Part shown: positions 22,419 through 31,394 of the stretch, piece by piece
Layout of the letters: every line of letters begins with the position of its first letter
How positions within the stretch are numbered: the first letter of the stretch is position 1
From: Lacticaseibacillus porcinae
Lineage (GTDB): Bacteria; Bacillota; Bacilli; Lactobacillales; Lactobacillaceae
DNA: 63,143 bases
NCBI RefSeq assembly: GCF_003946305.1
Contig: NZ_RHNS01000016.1
Coordinates: forward strand, 1 to 63,143
Direction: 5' to 3'
Position numbers and translations under genes: made by a program
The notes under the pieces: generated by a model
Told to the model about the DNA's origin: nothing
The model's database searches: none
What the model saw: only the letters and a program-made list of their open reading frames with translations

Positions 22419-24872
22419 ATGGATGCCATGAAAACTCAAACCACAATTGCAAAAAGCGCCGTTGCCAAAGGCGAATTCGGAAAGCTGACCAAGCGTATGA
22501 ACGCTTTGCGTGATACCATCATCGACGCGAAGCCTTACGTTGACCCAGAGCGTGCGGTGTTGGCGACAGAAGCCTACAAGGCTCATCAAGATGAACAACT
22601 CGATGTGTTGCGTGCCAAGATGTTGGCCCATATCCTTGATAAAATGACCATTTTCATCGAACCACAAACTTTGATCGCTGGTAACCAAGCCCAACAAAAT
22701 CGCTGGGCGCCAGTATTTCCAGAATATTCTATGAACTGGGTGATCGACGAACTCGATACCTTTGAAAAGCGGCCAGGGGATGTCTTCTATATTACTGAAG
22801 ACACGAAAGACAAACTCCGCGAAATTGCACCATTTTGGCAACACAACACCTTGGAAGATCGTGGATTAGCTGCTTTTCCACCAAAGAGCCGGGTCTTTTA
22901 TGATTTAGGGATCATTGGCGCTGACGGGAATATCACTAGTGGCGATGGTCATATCGCCGTTGACTACACCGCGTTGATCAACAAAGGTCTCAAATGGTAT
23001 GAAGATCGCGTTCAAAAAGCAATGGATGCGTTGGATCTCACTGACTACGAAAGTCAAAAGAAGTTGTACTTCTATCAAGCTAGCTTGATCACCATCAATG
23101 CCGTCAAGCACTTTGCCAAGCGTTATGTTGACAAAGCCAAGCAGTTAGCTGATGCCACTGATGACGCTGACTTACGCGACAACTATTTGCAAATTGCCGA
23201 CATTTTATCGCGGGTCCCTTACGAACCAGCCAAGACTTTACGTGAAGCGATTCAATCGGTTTGGTTAGTCCATTTGATTTTGCAAATTGAATCCAATGGT
23301 CACTCAGTTTCCTACGGCCGGGTCGATCAATACTTGGATCCTTTCTATGAAGCAGATCTCAAAGCTGGTCGCACGACGCCTGAACAGGCGGTTGAATTGA
23401 TCACCAATTTAGCGTTGAAGACCTTGACCATCAATAAAGTGCGTTCTTGGCAGCATACGGAATTTTCCGCTGGCTCACCACTTTATCAAAACATCACCAT
23501 CGGCGGCCAAACCCCGGATGGTAAAGATGCGGTCAACCCGATGTCTTATTTGATTTTGCAAGCCATCGCTCAAGCCCACTTACCACAACCAAACTTGACG
23601 GTTCGCTACCACCATGGCTTATCCAACGACTTTATGCTGGCGTGCGTGCAAGTCATCAAGCAAGGCCTCGGGATGCCAGCGTTTAACAATGATGAGATCA
23701 TCATTCCATCGTTTATCAAGCGCGGCGTTAAAAAAGAAGATGCCTATAACTATTCTTCCATCGGCTGTGTGGAAACGGCGGTTCCTGGCAAATGGGGTTA
23801 TCGTTGTACTGGGATGAGTTTCATCAACTTCCCACGGACATTATTGATCGTGATGAATGGCGGGGTCGACCCAGAATCTGGCAAGCAATTGTTACCAAAT
23901 TATGGGCGTTTCCCAGAAATGACCAGCTATCAACAATTGCTTGATGCTTGGGACAAGTCGTTGCGTGAAATTACCCGTCAATCCGTGATCATCGAAAACA
24001 CCTGCGATATGGTTTTGGAACAAGGTTATCCGGATATTTTATGCTCGACATTGACAGATGATTGCATCGGCCGTGGTAAAACCATCAAAGAAGGCGGCGC
24101 AGTTTACGACTTCATCTCAGGGTTGCAAGTCGGCATCGCCAACTTAGCAGACTCTTTGGCCGCCGTGAAGAAATTGATCTTTGACGAACACAAGTTGACC
24201 CCTGAACAATTATGGGATGCGTTGCAATCTGATTTTGCCGGTGCTGAAGGCGAACGGATCCGTCAAATGTTGCTCAATGATGCACCAAAATATGGCAACG
24301 ATGATGAATATGTTGATTCGTTGATCACTGAAGCTTATGCCCCGTACATCGATGAAATCGCCAAGTACAAAAACACCCGCTATGGTCGCGGCCCAATCGG
24401 TGGGTTACGTTATGCCGGCACCAGCTCGATTTCTGCAAACGTCGGCCAAGGCCACTCCACGTTAGCCACTCCTGATGGCCGTCATGCGCGGACACCACTT
24501 GCTGAAGGGTGTTCACCAGAACACGCAATGGATACCAATGGCCCAACCGCAGTCTTCAAGAGTGTGTCTAAACTTGATACTGGTGCGATCACCGGTGGGG
24601 TATTGCTCAACCAAAAGATGTCACCACAGATCTTACGCTCAGAAGAATCTTGCATGAAGTTAGTCGCCTTGCTGCGGGCTTTCTTCAACCGTCTGCATGG
24701 GTATCATGTGCAATATAACATTGTCGATCGTGCCACTTTGATCGATGCGCAAAAACACCCTGAACAACATCGTGATTTGATCGTGCGGGTCGCTGGATAC
24801 TCCGCCTTCTTCGTCGGGTTATCCAAAGAAACGCAAGATGACATTATCGAACGCACGGAACAAACCATGTAA
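22419..24872 (+). CDS. YbiW-class glycyl radical enzyme
   Basis: 817 aa with start ATG 22419 behind AAGGAGG. The thiyl-radical Cys450 is in GCVE (449-452) and the radical Gly793 in RVAGYSAFF near the C-terminus. The Cys is followed by V-E, as in dehydratases and lyases, not by the CysCys of pyruvate formate-lyase, so a pyruvate formate-lyase label would be wrong. Long stretches match my memory of E. coli YbiW (LQIESNGHSVS-GR-DQYL, MSFINF, KYGNDD, RYGRGP-GG). As I recall, YbiW was recently assigned as a 1,5-anhydroglucitol 6-phosphate lyase feeding an FSA-type aldolase. The neighbours here fit that, but the substrate is inferred. Oxygen-sensitive when activated. Confidence 0.9.
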   Translation: MDAMKTQTTIAKSAVAKGEFGKLTKRMNALRDTIIDAKPYVDPERAVLATEAYKAHQDEQLDVLRAKMLAHILDKMTIFIEPQTLIAGNQAQQNRWAPVFPEYSMNWVIDELDTFEKRPGDVFYITEDTKDKLREIAPFWQHNTLEDRGLAAFPPKSRVFYDLGIIGADGNITSGDGHIAVDYTALINKGLKWYEDRVQKAMDALDLTDYESQKKLYFYQASLITINAVKHFAKRYVDKAKQLADATDDADLRDNYLQIADILSRVPYEPAKTLREAIQSVWLVHLILQIESNGHSVSYGRVDQYLDPFYEADLKAGRTTPEQAVELITNLALKTLTINKVRSWQHTEFSAGSPLYQNITIGGQTPDGKDAVNPMSYLILQAIAQAHLPQPNLTVRYHHGLSNDFMLACVQVIKQGLGMPAFNNDEIIIPSFIKRGVKKEDAYNYSSIGCVETAVPGKWGYRCTGMSFINFPRTLLIVMNGGVDPESGKQLLPNYGRFPEMTSYQQLLDAWDKSLREITRQSVIIENTCDMVLEQGYPDILCSTLTDDCIGRGKTIKEGGAVYDFISGLQVGIANLADSLAAVKKLIFDEHKLTPEQLWDALQSDFAGAEGERIRQMLLNDAPKYGNDDEYVDSLITEAYAPYIDEIAKYKNTRYGRGPIGGLRYAGTSSISANVGQGHSTLATPDGRHARTPLAEGCSPEHAMDTNGPTAVFKSVSKLDTGAITGGVLLNQKMSPQILRSEESCMKLVALLRAFFNRLHGYHVQYNIVDRATLIDAQKHPEQHRDLIVRVAGYSAFFVGLSKETQDDIIERTEQTM

Positions 24873-24875
24873 TTC

Positions 24876-24918
24876 AAAAATCGATCGCTCACTTGAAGAT
24901 GTGAGCGGTCGATTTTTT
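24876..24918. terminator. Bidirectional terminator
   Basis: AAAAATCGATCGCTCAC pairs with GTGAGCGGTCGATTTTTT (one mismatch) across an 8-base loop. A-rich and T-rich flanks let it serve both the glycyl radical enzyme gene and the convergent oxidoreductase gene. Confidence 0.92.
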
Positions 24919-24921
24919 GTG

Positions 24922-25869
24922 TTATTTGTTGTTGCGGGCCTGGGCTAACACATCGAGCACCGCCGCACTGTGTTCAAAGGCTTGATCGCAAGCATTGGTA
25001 TCATGTTCGGCAATCATTTGGGCAAAGCGCGTGAATTCTGCCACCATGCGATGTGTGTGGTGATTGGCATTTAAAGTTTTACCGTGAATCGTCACGCTAG
25101 GCAAGGTGTTTGGTGCACCGTTGAGCGTTAATGTTGCTTGTTCGCCTTCGATGACGCCGATGGAAGGCCCATCAGCGTCTTTGGCAGCAATACAAACAAC
25201 TTGCATGTTGGGATATTGCAAACTCAAAATTCCTGATGTATCCACACCCCGCTGAATATTTGGCGCGTAGCTGACGCTGGCGGGTTCCCCAAACAAGCCC
25301 ACTGCCAAATGAATGTTGTAAATATTGAGATCCATCAACGCACCACCGCCTTTTTGCGGATCAAACGCTGGCAAAATCGTGCCTTGCTTAAACGCGTCAT
25401 AACGTGAGGAGTATTGCGAGTAGTTGAAATATGCGATCCGTACTGGGCCAAGAGTAGGCAAGGCCTGTTGAATTGCGGTGAAGTTCTCCAAATATTGGTT
25501 GGTGATCGCTTCTAGCAACAAGACGCCTTTTGCATCTGCAATTTGTTTCAAGGCTTCGGCTTCTTGACGCGTGTTGACGAAAGGTTTTTCGCAAATCACG
25601 TTTTTACCAGCGGTTAAAGCGGCTTGAGCGATGGTGAAGTGTAAGCTGTTCGGCACAGCAACGTAAATGGTATCAACATCAGGATCTTGCATCGCGAGTT
25701 GCGCATCGAGATAAGTTTTTTGAATGCCATACTTGCCTTGCAAGTCTTTTAATGTGGATTCATCGTTTGGTGTCCCGGCAATTGCTACCACTTGTAAATC
25801 TGGAATTTGATCGGCAATGGTTAAAAAATCATGGACGATTTTTCCGGCACCAATGATCGCTAATTTCAT
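24922..25869 (-). CDS. Gfo/Idh/MocA-family oxidoreductase
   Basis: 315 aa. N-terminal Rossmann motif AIIGAGKIVHDF (residues 4-15), then CEKPFVN with the catalytic-region Lys and GGGALMDLNIYNIH in the C-terminal alpha/beta domain. Acts on sugars or polyols with NAD(P)H. Members of this family include 1,5-anhydrofructose reductase, which would make 1,5-anhydroglucitol or its epimer. That is attractive beside a YbiW-type enzyme but not provable from sequence. Divergent from the RpiR regulator. Confidence 0.85.
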   Translation of the reverse strand: MKLAIIGAGKIVHDFLTIADQIPDLQVVAIAGTPNDESTLKDLQGKYGIQKTYLDAQLAMQDPDVDTIYVAVPNSLHFTIAQAALTAGKNVICEKPFVNTRQEAEALKQIADAKGVLLLEAITNQYLENFTAIQQALPTLGPVRIAYFNYSQYSSRYDAFKQGTILPAFDPQKGGGALMDLNIYNIHLAVGLFGEPASVSYAPNIQRGVDTSGILSLQYPNMQVVCIAAKDADGPSIGVIEGEQATLTLNGAPNTLPSVTIHGKTLNANHHTHRMVAEFTRFAQMIAEHDTNACDQAFEHSAAVLDVLAQARNNK

Positions 25870-26013
25870 TTTAATGACCTCCTTGTCTTTGACACGCCTA
25901 TCATAGCAAGGCGACTATTGATTGTGGTGAATGTGAGGCAAGTGGTTTAAAATGTTCAAGAAAATGTTTAATAATCGTGATAGACTTAAACAAAATGTTC
26001 AAGGAGGCACGTG

Positions 26014-26877
26014 ATGCTGATTGCTGAACAGCTTCAAGCCCAAGTGCACTTTACGCCGACTGATGCGGCCCTGGCGCAAGTTATTTTACATGATCCGCAT
26101 GCCATCGTCGGCCAATCGATGCAAACGATAGCACAAACTGCCCATTGCTCGCATTCGGCAGTGATTCGCTTGTGTCAAAAGCTAGGGTTTAAAGGATATC
26201 GCGATTTTTCGTTAGCGTTGACACAAGAGCTTAGTGTGCAAAAAGTCGCGCCTGATGATGTGAATTTTCCGTTTGCAGCGAATGATACCTTGCGCAATGC
26301 CACAGAAAAATTAACCACTTTGAGTTTAGATGCGATCACGGCGACGAAAGCTCGTTTGGATTTTCCGAAAGTGGTGCAAGCGGTACAAATTTTGGTACAT
26401 GCCAAACGCATTTTCTTATATGGTCGTGGAGACTCAAGTTTATTGGTCCAAGGATTTGCCAATAAATTGAATAAAATCGATCGCTATCCGATTTTTGCAG
26501 ATCAATTCGGCGAAACCAGCTGGAATTCAACCAATATCACCTCAAGTGACTGTGCTTTGTTTGTCAGCTATCGCGGTCAAAATCAAAGTTATCAGCAGGT
26601 GATGCGCTACCTTAAAGCCCATCAAGTGCCGACGATTTTGATCACTGGCCGCCCACGATCGCCGCTTGCACAAGGTACCGATGTTTGTTTAGAAGTGCTC
26701 GGGGATGAATTCGACTTCATGAAAATCGGCACGATTGCCTCACAAGTGGCTAGCGAATACTTACTGACGATTTTATTTGCTGGCATTTACGCGCAACATT
26801 ACCAAGAGAATCTTGCCAACTTGCAAGCCAAACAAACTATTTTAACGACGGGACCGTTAGCAGAAAGTGGTCAATAA
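26014..26877 (+). CDS. RpiR/MurR-family regulator with SIS domain
   Basis: 287 aa with start ATG 26014 (AAGGAGG at 26001-26007; a GTG three bases closer to the site is less likely). N-terminal helix-turn-helix (TIAQTAHCSHSAVIRLCQKLGF, residues about 34-55) and a SIS phosphosugar-binding domain (RIFLYGRGDSSLL, FVSYRGQNQSY, PTILITG). It is divergent from the oxidoreductase gene. The control region has AAAATGTT repeated three times between about 25947 and 25998, possible operators. Probably controls the oxidoreductase gene in response to a sugar phosphate. Confidence 0.87.
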   Translation: MLIAEQLQAQVHFTPTDAALAQVILHDPHAIVGQSMQTIAQTAHCSHSAVIRLCQKLGFKGYRDFSLALTQELSVQKVAPDDVNFPFAANDTLRNATEKLTTLSLDAITATKARLDFPKVVQAVQILVHAKRIFLYGRGDSSLLVQGFANKLNKIDRYPIFADQFGETSWNSTNITSSDCALFVSYRGQNQSYQQVMRYLKAHQVPTILITGRPRSPLAQGTDVCLEVLGDEFDFMKIGTIASQVASEYLLTILFAGIYAQHYQENLANLQAKQTILTTGPLAESGQ

Positions 26878-26897
26878 GCAAACGAAAGGATAACCTG

Positions 26898-27305
26898 ATG
26901 GATTACGGAAAATTAGTCAAACTCGCCAGTAATCAAATGAGCAAAAGCATGGATGCCCACGCCAAAAAATACGGTCTGACTGGTACTCAAATGTCGATCA
27001 TCGACTTTATCGGCGATCAACATGCCTGCTTGCAGCGCGATATTGAACAAGAATTCAACATTCAACGTTCAACTGCCACCGTCGCTTTGCAACGGATGGA
27101 AAAAGCCGGGTTGGTCAAGCGGGTGATTTCTTCAAAAGATGCTCGCCAAAAAGAAGTCATGTTAACCCCTAAAGCAGAAAGCCTACATGCCATGGTGAGT
27201 GGCTATATTGCCAAGCAACAAGCTGCGATGAATCAAGCCTTTACACCTGCAGAGTGTGAAGTGTTCACTCGAATGCTAGAATATTTTATTGAATTGAATC
27301 GTTAA
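26898..27305 (+). CDS. MarR-family transcriptional regulator
   Basis: 135 aa. Winged helix with QRDIEQEFNIQRSTATVALQRMEKAG (split: residues about 50-75) and a wing SSKDARQKEVMLTP. Encoded 20 bp after rpiR and 100 bp before a multidrug-type exporter, which it probably represses. A terminator separates it from the exporter. Confidence 0.87.
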   Translation: MDYGKLVKLASNQMSKSMDAHAKKYGLTGTQMSIIDFIGDQHACLQRDIEQEFNIQRSTATVALQRMEKAGLVKRVISSKDARQKEVMLTPKAESLHAMVSGYIAKQQAAMNQAFTPAECEVFTRMLEYFIELNR

Positions 27306-27307
27306 GT

Positions 27308-27335
27308 AAAATCGTCGCATTAACGGCGATTTTTT
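27308..27335 (+). terminator. Terminator after marR
   Basis: AAAATCGTCG/CGGCGATTTT stem with a 6-base loop and TTTTTT, directly after the stop codon. Confidence 0.85.
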
Positions 27336-27337
27336 GT

Positions 27338-27388
27338 TTGCACATTGGCAAATTTGCGGTAAACTGGTTATCGTTAGCTTGCTAACGA
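27338..27388 (+). promoter_or_regulatory. Exporter promoter with palindromic operator
   Basis: TTGCAC (27338-27343), 16 bp, TAAACT (27360-27365). The perfect palindrome TCGTTAG-CTTG-CTAACGA (27371-27388) covers the predicted start point. This is the most likely binding site of the MarR regulator just upstream. Confidence 0.6.
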
Positions 27389-27404
27389 AATTTAGGAGGG
27401 TTTT

Positions 27405-28793
27405 ATGAACGAAAAAATTTCACCAAAAGTAATTGGCGCGATCATCGCCACAGGCTTAATGTCGTTTTGTGGCGTGATTGTTGAAACTGCCATGAATATC
27501 ACTTTTCCAACCTTAATGAAGGAATTTGGTGTGGCGACGAATACCGTGCAATGGATGACGACGTTGTACTTGCTGGTGGTCGCGTCGATGGTGCCGTTGT
27601 CAGCGACATTGAAACGCCGCTTCAAAACCAAAAGTTTGTTCCTTGTTGCCATCAGCTTCTTCATCATTGGGGTGGCGTTAGATGGCATTGCACCAGCATT
27701 TTGGGTGTTACTCCTTGGGCGGGCCGTGCAAGGTTTAGGCACAGGGATCGCCTTGCCATTGATGTTCAATATTATCTTAGAACAAGTCCCAACCAGTAAA
27801 ATTGGCATGATGATGGGGGTCGGTACCATGATCACCGGCGTGGCTCCTGCCATTGGGCCGACATTTGGTGGGATCGTCGTTTCATTGATGTCTTGGCGCT
27901 ATATTTTTGTCTTCTTATTACCGGTGTTGATCATTGCGTTAATTCTAGGGCTGGTTTGCATCGAACAAAAGTCACCGACGACTGCTGCCAAAATCGATCA
28001 ACTCAGTGTTTGTTTGATCGTGTTGACGTTTTGCGGGTTGATTTTTGGAATCTCCAACTGGGGATCGCAACCTTTCATCAGCTGGTCAGTTGCTGGTGCG
28101 TTAGTCGTCGGGCTCTTAGCGTTGATCGGCTTTAGTGTGCGTTCGTTGCATGTCGATATGCCGATCATCAATATTCGCTTGTTTACGAATTCTGCATTTG
28201 TCCAAGTTGTCATTGCGTTTGCTTGTATCCAGATCAGTGCCTTGGCGATGAGTTTCTTGTTGCCAAATTATATTCAATTGGTCAATCACAGCACTGCATT
28301 GATTGCAGGATTATTGGTGTTGCCAGGTGCGGCATTAGGTGCAATCGCCGGTCCTTTGAGTGGTCGCTGGCTCGATCACGCCGGTGCGAAGTTACCGTTG
28401 CGGACGAGTACCATACTGATCGTTATTGGTACGATCGGGATGTGGTTGCAAGGACATCAATTGTCTAATATTGCGATTTTAGGTTGGTATATTTTAATTA
28501 TGCTTGGGATGGGGACCGGTTATGGGAACTTAATGACTTTTGGCCTCAATCAACTCAGTGACCAAATGCATAGTGATGGGAATGCAATTTTTAATACCTT
28601 ACAGCAATTTGGTGCCGCCCTTGGCACCAGTATGGCTGCAGCGATTGTCGCTGCTGGTCAAAAAGCCGCGACGACTCAAGCGGCTGGGACCGTGACTGGC
28701 AGTGTCAACAGCTTCGCGGTTGTTGCCGGCTTGCTCGTGATTGAATTCGTGCTGGTATGGTGGTTCACTCGCCGAGCGCCGCAAGAAAATTAG
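27405..28793 (+). CDS. MFS drug exporter, DHA2 (EmrB/QacA-like) family
   Basis: 462 aa with about 12-14 hydrophobic segments. Start ATG 27405 behind AGGAGGG. The segment ETAMNITFPTLMKEFGV near the N-terminus and LGRAVQGLGTGIALPLMFN are typical of DHA2 proton-coupled exporters. It lies under a MarR-type regulator and palindrome, so it is probably induced by toxic compounds or by metabolites. Substrate unknown. Confidence 0.9.
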   Translation: MNEKISPKVIGAIIATGLMSFCGVIVETAMNITFPTLMKEFGVATNTVQWMTTLYLLVVASMVPLSATLKRRFKTKSLFLVAISFFIIGVALDGIAPAFWVLLLGRAVQGLGTGIALPLMFNIILEQVPTSKIGMMMGVGTMITGVAPAIGPTFGGIVVSLMSWRYIFVFLLPVLIIALILGLVCIEQKSPTTAAKIDQLSVCLIVLTFCGLIFGISNWGSQPFISWSVAGALVVGLLALIGFSVRSLHVDMPIINIRLFTNSAFVQVVIAFACIQISALAMSFLLPNYIQLVNHSTALIAGLLVLPGAALGAIAGPLSGRWLDHAGAKLPLRTSTILIVIGTIGMWLQGHQLSNIAILGWYILIMLGMGTGYGNLMTFGLNQLSDQMHSDGNAIFNTLQQFGAALGTSMAAAIVAAGQKAATTQAAGTVTGSVNSFAVVAGLLVIEFVLVWWFTRRAPQEN

Positions 28794-28827
28794 CAACTGT
28801 ATTACAGATTTATATATGTGAACACAC

Positions 28828-28860
28828 AAGGTGACCTTAATGTTAATGGGGTCGCCTTTT
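28828..28860 (+). terminator. Terminator of the MFS gene
   Basis: AAGGTGACC/GGTCGCCTT (one T-G pair) followed by TTTTATTT. Confidence 0.8.
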
Positions 28861-28960
28861 ATTTATGGTTGTGAAGAATATAACAGCAAGTCATTTCTGC
28901 ACTAGTTTTTAGACACACACAAACATGGTGAATCGCTTACATTGGCGTTAGACTTATTCT

Positions 28961-28978
28961 TGTAAAAGCGCTTACGCA
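28961..28978. promoter_or_regulatory. Possible cre (CcpA) site before pox
   Basis: The sequence TGTAAAAGCGCTTACGCA contains the AAGCGCTT core of catabolite-responsive elements, 21 bp before the start codon of pyruvate oxidase, just ahead of its ribosome site. The outer bases deviate from consensus at two positions. Carbon-source control of pyruvate oxidase through CcpA is common in lactic acid bacteria, and ccpA is at 44233. Confidence 0.4.
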
Positions 28979-28999
28979 TAAATATTTTGGAGGTCTATT

Positions 29000-30775
29000 A
29001 TGACAAATACAATCAGCGGCTCCGATGCAGTCTTAAAAGTCATTGAATCATGGGGCGTCGACCATATTTATGGTTATCCTGGTGGGAGCTTTGATTCCAC
29101 GATGAACGCCTTGCATAACCAACAAGATCAAATCAAATTTATTCAAGTGCGTCATGAAGAAGCAGGGGCTTTAGCAGCTGCAGCCGACGCGAAACTTTCT
29201 GGTCAAATCGGCGTCTGCTTTGGTTCTGCTGGCCCTGGTGCCGTGCATTTGCTCAACGGCTTGTACGATGCCAAAATCGACCGCGTGCCAGTCCTTGCGA
29301 TCGTTGCGCAAGTACCAAGCAAGAACATGAACATCGACTTCTTCCAAGCGATGAATGAAGAACCGATTTTCAACGATGTGGCGGTGTTCAACCGCACGGT
29401 AATGACTGCTCGCTCCTTACCAAAAGTGATCGATGAAGCGATTCAAGAAGCTTACGAGAAAAAAGGCGTTGCTGTCGTTACGATTCCTAAGGACTTCGGC
29501 TGGGCGCAGATCCCTGACACTTATGTTTCCAATGCCAACACGCAAATCAAGCCTTATGCGATCACCCCAGATCCAGAAAAGATCCAAGAAGCCGTGAAGT
29601 TGATCCAACAAGCCAAAGGTCCGCTGATTTACTTCGGCCTCGGTGCAAAACATGCCCGCAAACAATTGTTAGCGGTTTCTGAAACATTCAAAATGCCAAT
29701 GATCTCCAGTGTCTTGGCCAAAGGCATTTTAGATGAAGACGAACCTGCCTATTTAGGTTCAACTGGACGTGTGGCACCAAAGCCTGGTGTTGAAGCCGCG
29801 ATGGCAACGGACTTGATCTTGTGGGTCGGCAACGATGTGCCATTTGCCAGCATGTTGTTCAATCCCAAAGCCAAAGTCATTCAAATTGATATTGAATCAA
29901 CCAAACTTGGCAAGCGTCGTCACAACGATGTCGCTATTTTAGCTGATGCCAAAGCCGCTTTGAAGGCAATAGCCAAGGCTGGCAAGCCACGCAAAGCAAC
30001 CCCATTCTACACGGCTTGCATCGAAAACAAGAAGAACTGGGTGGCTTGGCAAGATAGCTTTAAAGATTCCACTGAATCACCTGTCCGTCCAGAACCAATT
30101 TTTGATGTATTAAACAAAGAAGCTTCCAAGAAAGCCGTCTTTGCTGTTGATGTCGGCAACGTGAACATCAACTTCGAACGGTTACTCGATATCAAACACA
30201 CGCAAAAGTGGACGACTTCTGGGAAGTACGCAACGATGGGTTATGGCTTGCCAGCCGCTATTTCTGCTAAGACCTTGTATCCAGACCGCGATGTTTACAG
30301 CTTATCTGGTGATGGTGCCTTTGCGATGTTAGTCGAAGAAATCTTGACCCAAGTGAAGTACGGTTTGCATGTGGTCAACGTGGTGTTCTCCAACGCGACT
30401 TTAGGATTCATTGAAGCTGAACAACGCGATGATTCCCATCAACCATTGTCAGGAGTCGATATTCCTGATACCGATTGGGCAACCATTGCCACAGGAATGG
30501 GTGCCAAAGCATACACCGCGCATAACAAAGCCGAATTCCAAGCAGCCATTGATGATGCTAAGAACACTACTTTGCCAGTGGTGATCGACGTGAAGTTAAC
30601 CCATAAGATGCCATTCACCACCCAACACATGTTCTTGGATCCTGCTTATCAAAAGCAATCTGACATTGACGAATTTGTGGCGAAATATGACGCTCAAGCT
30701 TTGAAGCCATTGCGGGCATTTTTGGCAGATGCTAAGGCCGCAAAGCCTGAAAAAACAGGCAAGAAAAATAAGTAA
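29000..30775 (+). CDS. pox: Pyruvate oxidase (ThDP- and FAD-dependent)
   Basis: 591 aa, close to phosphate-dependent lactobacillus Pox. N-terminal ThDP domain with YGYPGGSFDSTM and the Glu of RHEEAG (51-56); middle FAD domain with GLGAKHARK; C-terminal ThDP-Mg motif GDGAFAMLVEE ending in FSNATLGFIEAEQ. It converts pyruvate, phosphate and oxygen to acetyl phosphate, CO2 and hydrogen peroxide. It ends in a Lys-rich tail. It is the first gene of an apparent operon with a FAD synthetase (11-bp gap), a PAS protein and ApbE, an unusual arrangement for this enzyme. Confidence 0.93.
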   Translation: MTNTISGSDAVLKVIESWGVDHIYGYPGGSFDSTMNALHNQQDQIKFIQVRHEEAGALAAAADAKLSGQIGVCFGSAGPGAVHLLNGLYDAKIDRVPVLAIVAQVPSKNMNIDFFQAMNEEPIFNDVAVFNRTVMTARSLPKVIDEAIQEAYEKKGVAVVTIPKDFGWAQIPDTYVSNANTQIKPYAITPDPEKIQEAVKLIQQAKGPLIYFGLGAKHARKQLLAVSETFKMPMISSVLAKGILDEDEPAYLGSTGRVAPKPGVEAAMATDLILWVGNDVPFASMLFNPKAKVIQIDIESTKLGKRRHNDVAILADAKAALKAIAKAGKPRKATPFYTACIENKKNWVAWQDSFKDSTESPVRPEPIFDVLNKEASKKAVFAVDVGNVNINFERLLDIKHTQKWTTSGKYATMGYGLPAAISAKTLYPDRDVYSLSGDGAFAMLVEEILTQVKYGLHVVNVVFSNATLGFIEAEQRDDSHQPLSGVDIPDTDWATIATGMGAKAYTAHNKAEFQAAIDDAKNTTLPVVIDVKLTHKMPFTTQHMFLDPAYQKQSDIDEFVAKYDAQALKPLRAFLADAKAAKPEKTGKKNK

Positions 30776-30786
30776 GAGGTGAGCAC

Positions 30787-31377
30787 ATGGTAACCGTCAT
30801 GATCGATTTAAACAATATTCACCAGATCACGACGCAACCATGTGTCTTAGCCCTCGGCTTCTTCGATGGGGTGCATCGCGGTCACCAGCATGTGATCAAA
30901 ACCGCTAAACGCATCGCACAACAGCGTGGGTTGCCGTTAGCGGTGATGACCTTTGACCGACATGCCAGCACTTTATTTTCGGATCAACCGTTTGATTATC
31001 TCACTACCCTTGATCAAAAGGCGGCTTTAATGGCTGACTTAGGGGTTCAAACCTTATATGTGGCGCGGTTTACTCGTGAGTTCGCAGCGCTGACGCCACA
31101 AGCGTTTGTGAGTCAATTCTTAGTCACCTTGCAAGCACAGGTCGTGGTGTGTGGATTTGATTATACCTTTGGTCAGTTCGGTGCCGCTGGCGTTGAAAGT
31201 TTAGAAACACTAGGTCAAGGCCACTTTGAAACTCGTGTCGTCGCCGCCTTACAAGCTGATCGTGAGAAAATCTCATCGACTAGGATTCGCCAGTTACGGC
31301 AAGCCGGCCGCATTGAAGAAGCGGAACGCTTATTAGGGCATCCGTTAAATTTTCACCAACAAATCGTCGCAGGATAA
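30787..31377 (+). CDS. Stand-alone FAD synthetase (RibF N-terminal domain only)
   Basis: 196 aa with start ATG 30787 behind GAGGTGAG. FMN adenylyltransferase domain with the nucleotide motif GFFDGVHRGHQ (24-34), CGFDYTFG, and SSTRIRQLRQAG at the end. Ordinary bacterial RibF is about 300 residues and carries a C-terminal riboflavin kinase domain. Here the protein stops where the kinase would begin, so it should make FAD from FMN but not FMN from riboflavin. It lies between a FAD enzyme (Pox) and an FAD-consuming FMN transferase (ApbE), which fits local FAD supply. Confidence 0.88.
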   Translation: MVTVMIDLNNIHQITTQPCVLALGFFDGVHRGHQHVIKTAKRIAQQRGLPLAVMTFDRHASTLFSDQPFDYLTTLDQKAALMADLGVQTLYVARFTREFAALTPQAFVSQFLVTLQAQVVVCGFDYTFGQFGAAGVESLETLGQGHFETRVVAALQADREKISSTRIRQLRQAGRIEEAERLLGHPLNFHQQIVAG

Positions 31378-31394
31378 GAATCGAGGAATTTATC

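Noticed and set aside
22419-24872. Annotation as pyruvate formate-lyase (pflB)
   Set aside because: The active site is GCVE with a single Cys, not the CysCys of pyruvate formate-lyase, and the whole protein resembles YbiW.
28927-28945. Second cre site (TGAATCGCTTACATT) before pox
   Set aside because: Spacing between the TG and CG steps is one base short of cre consensus.
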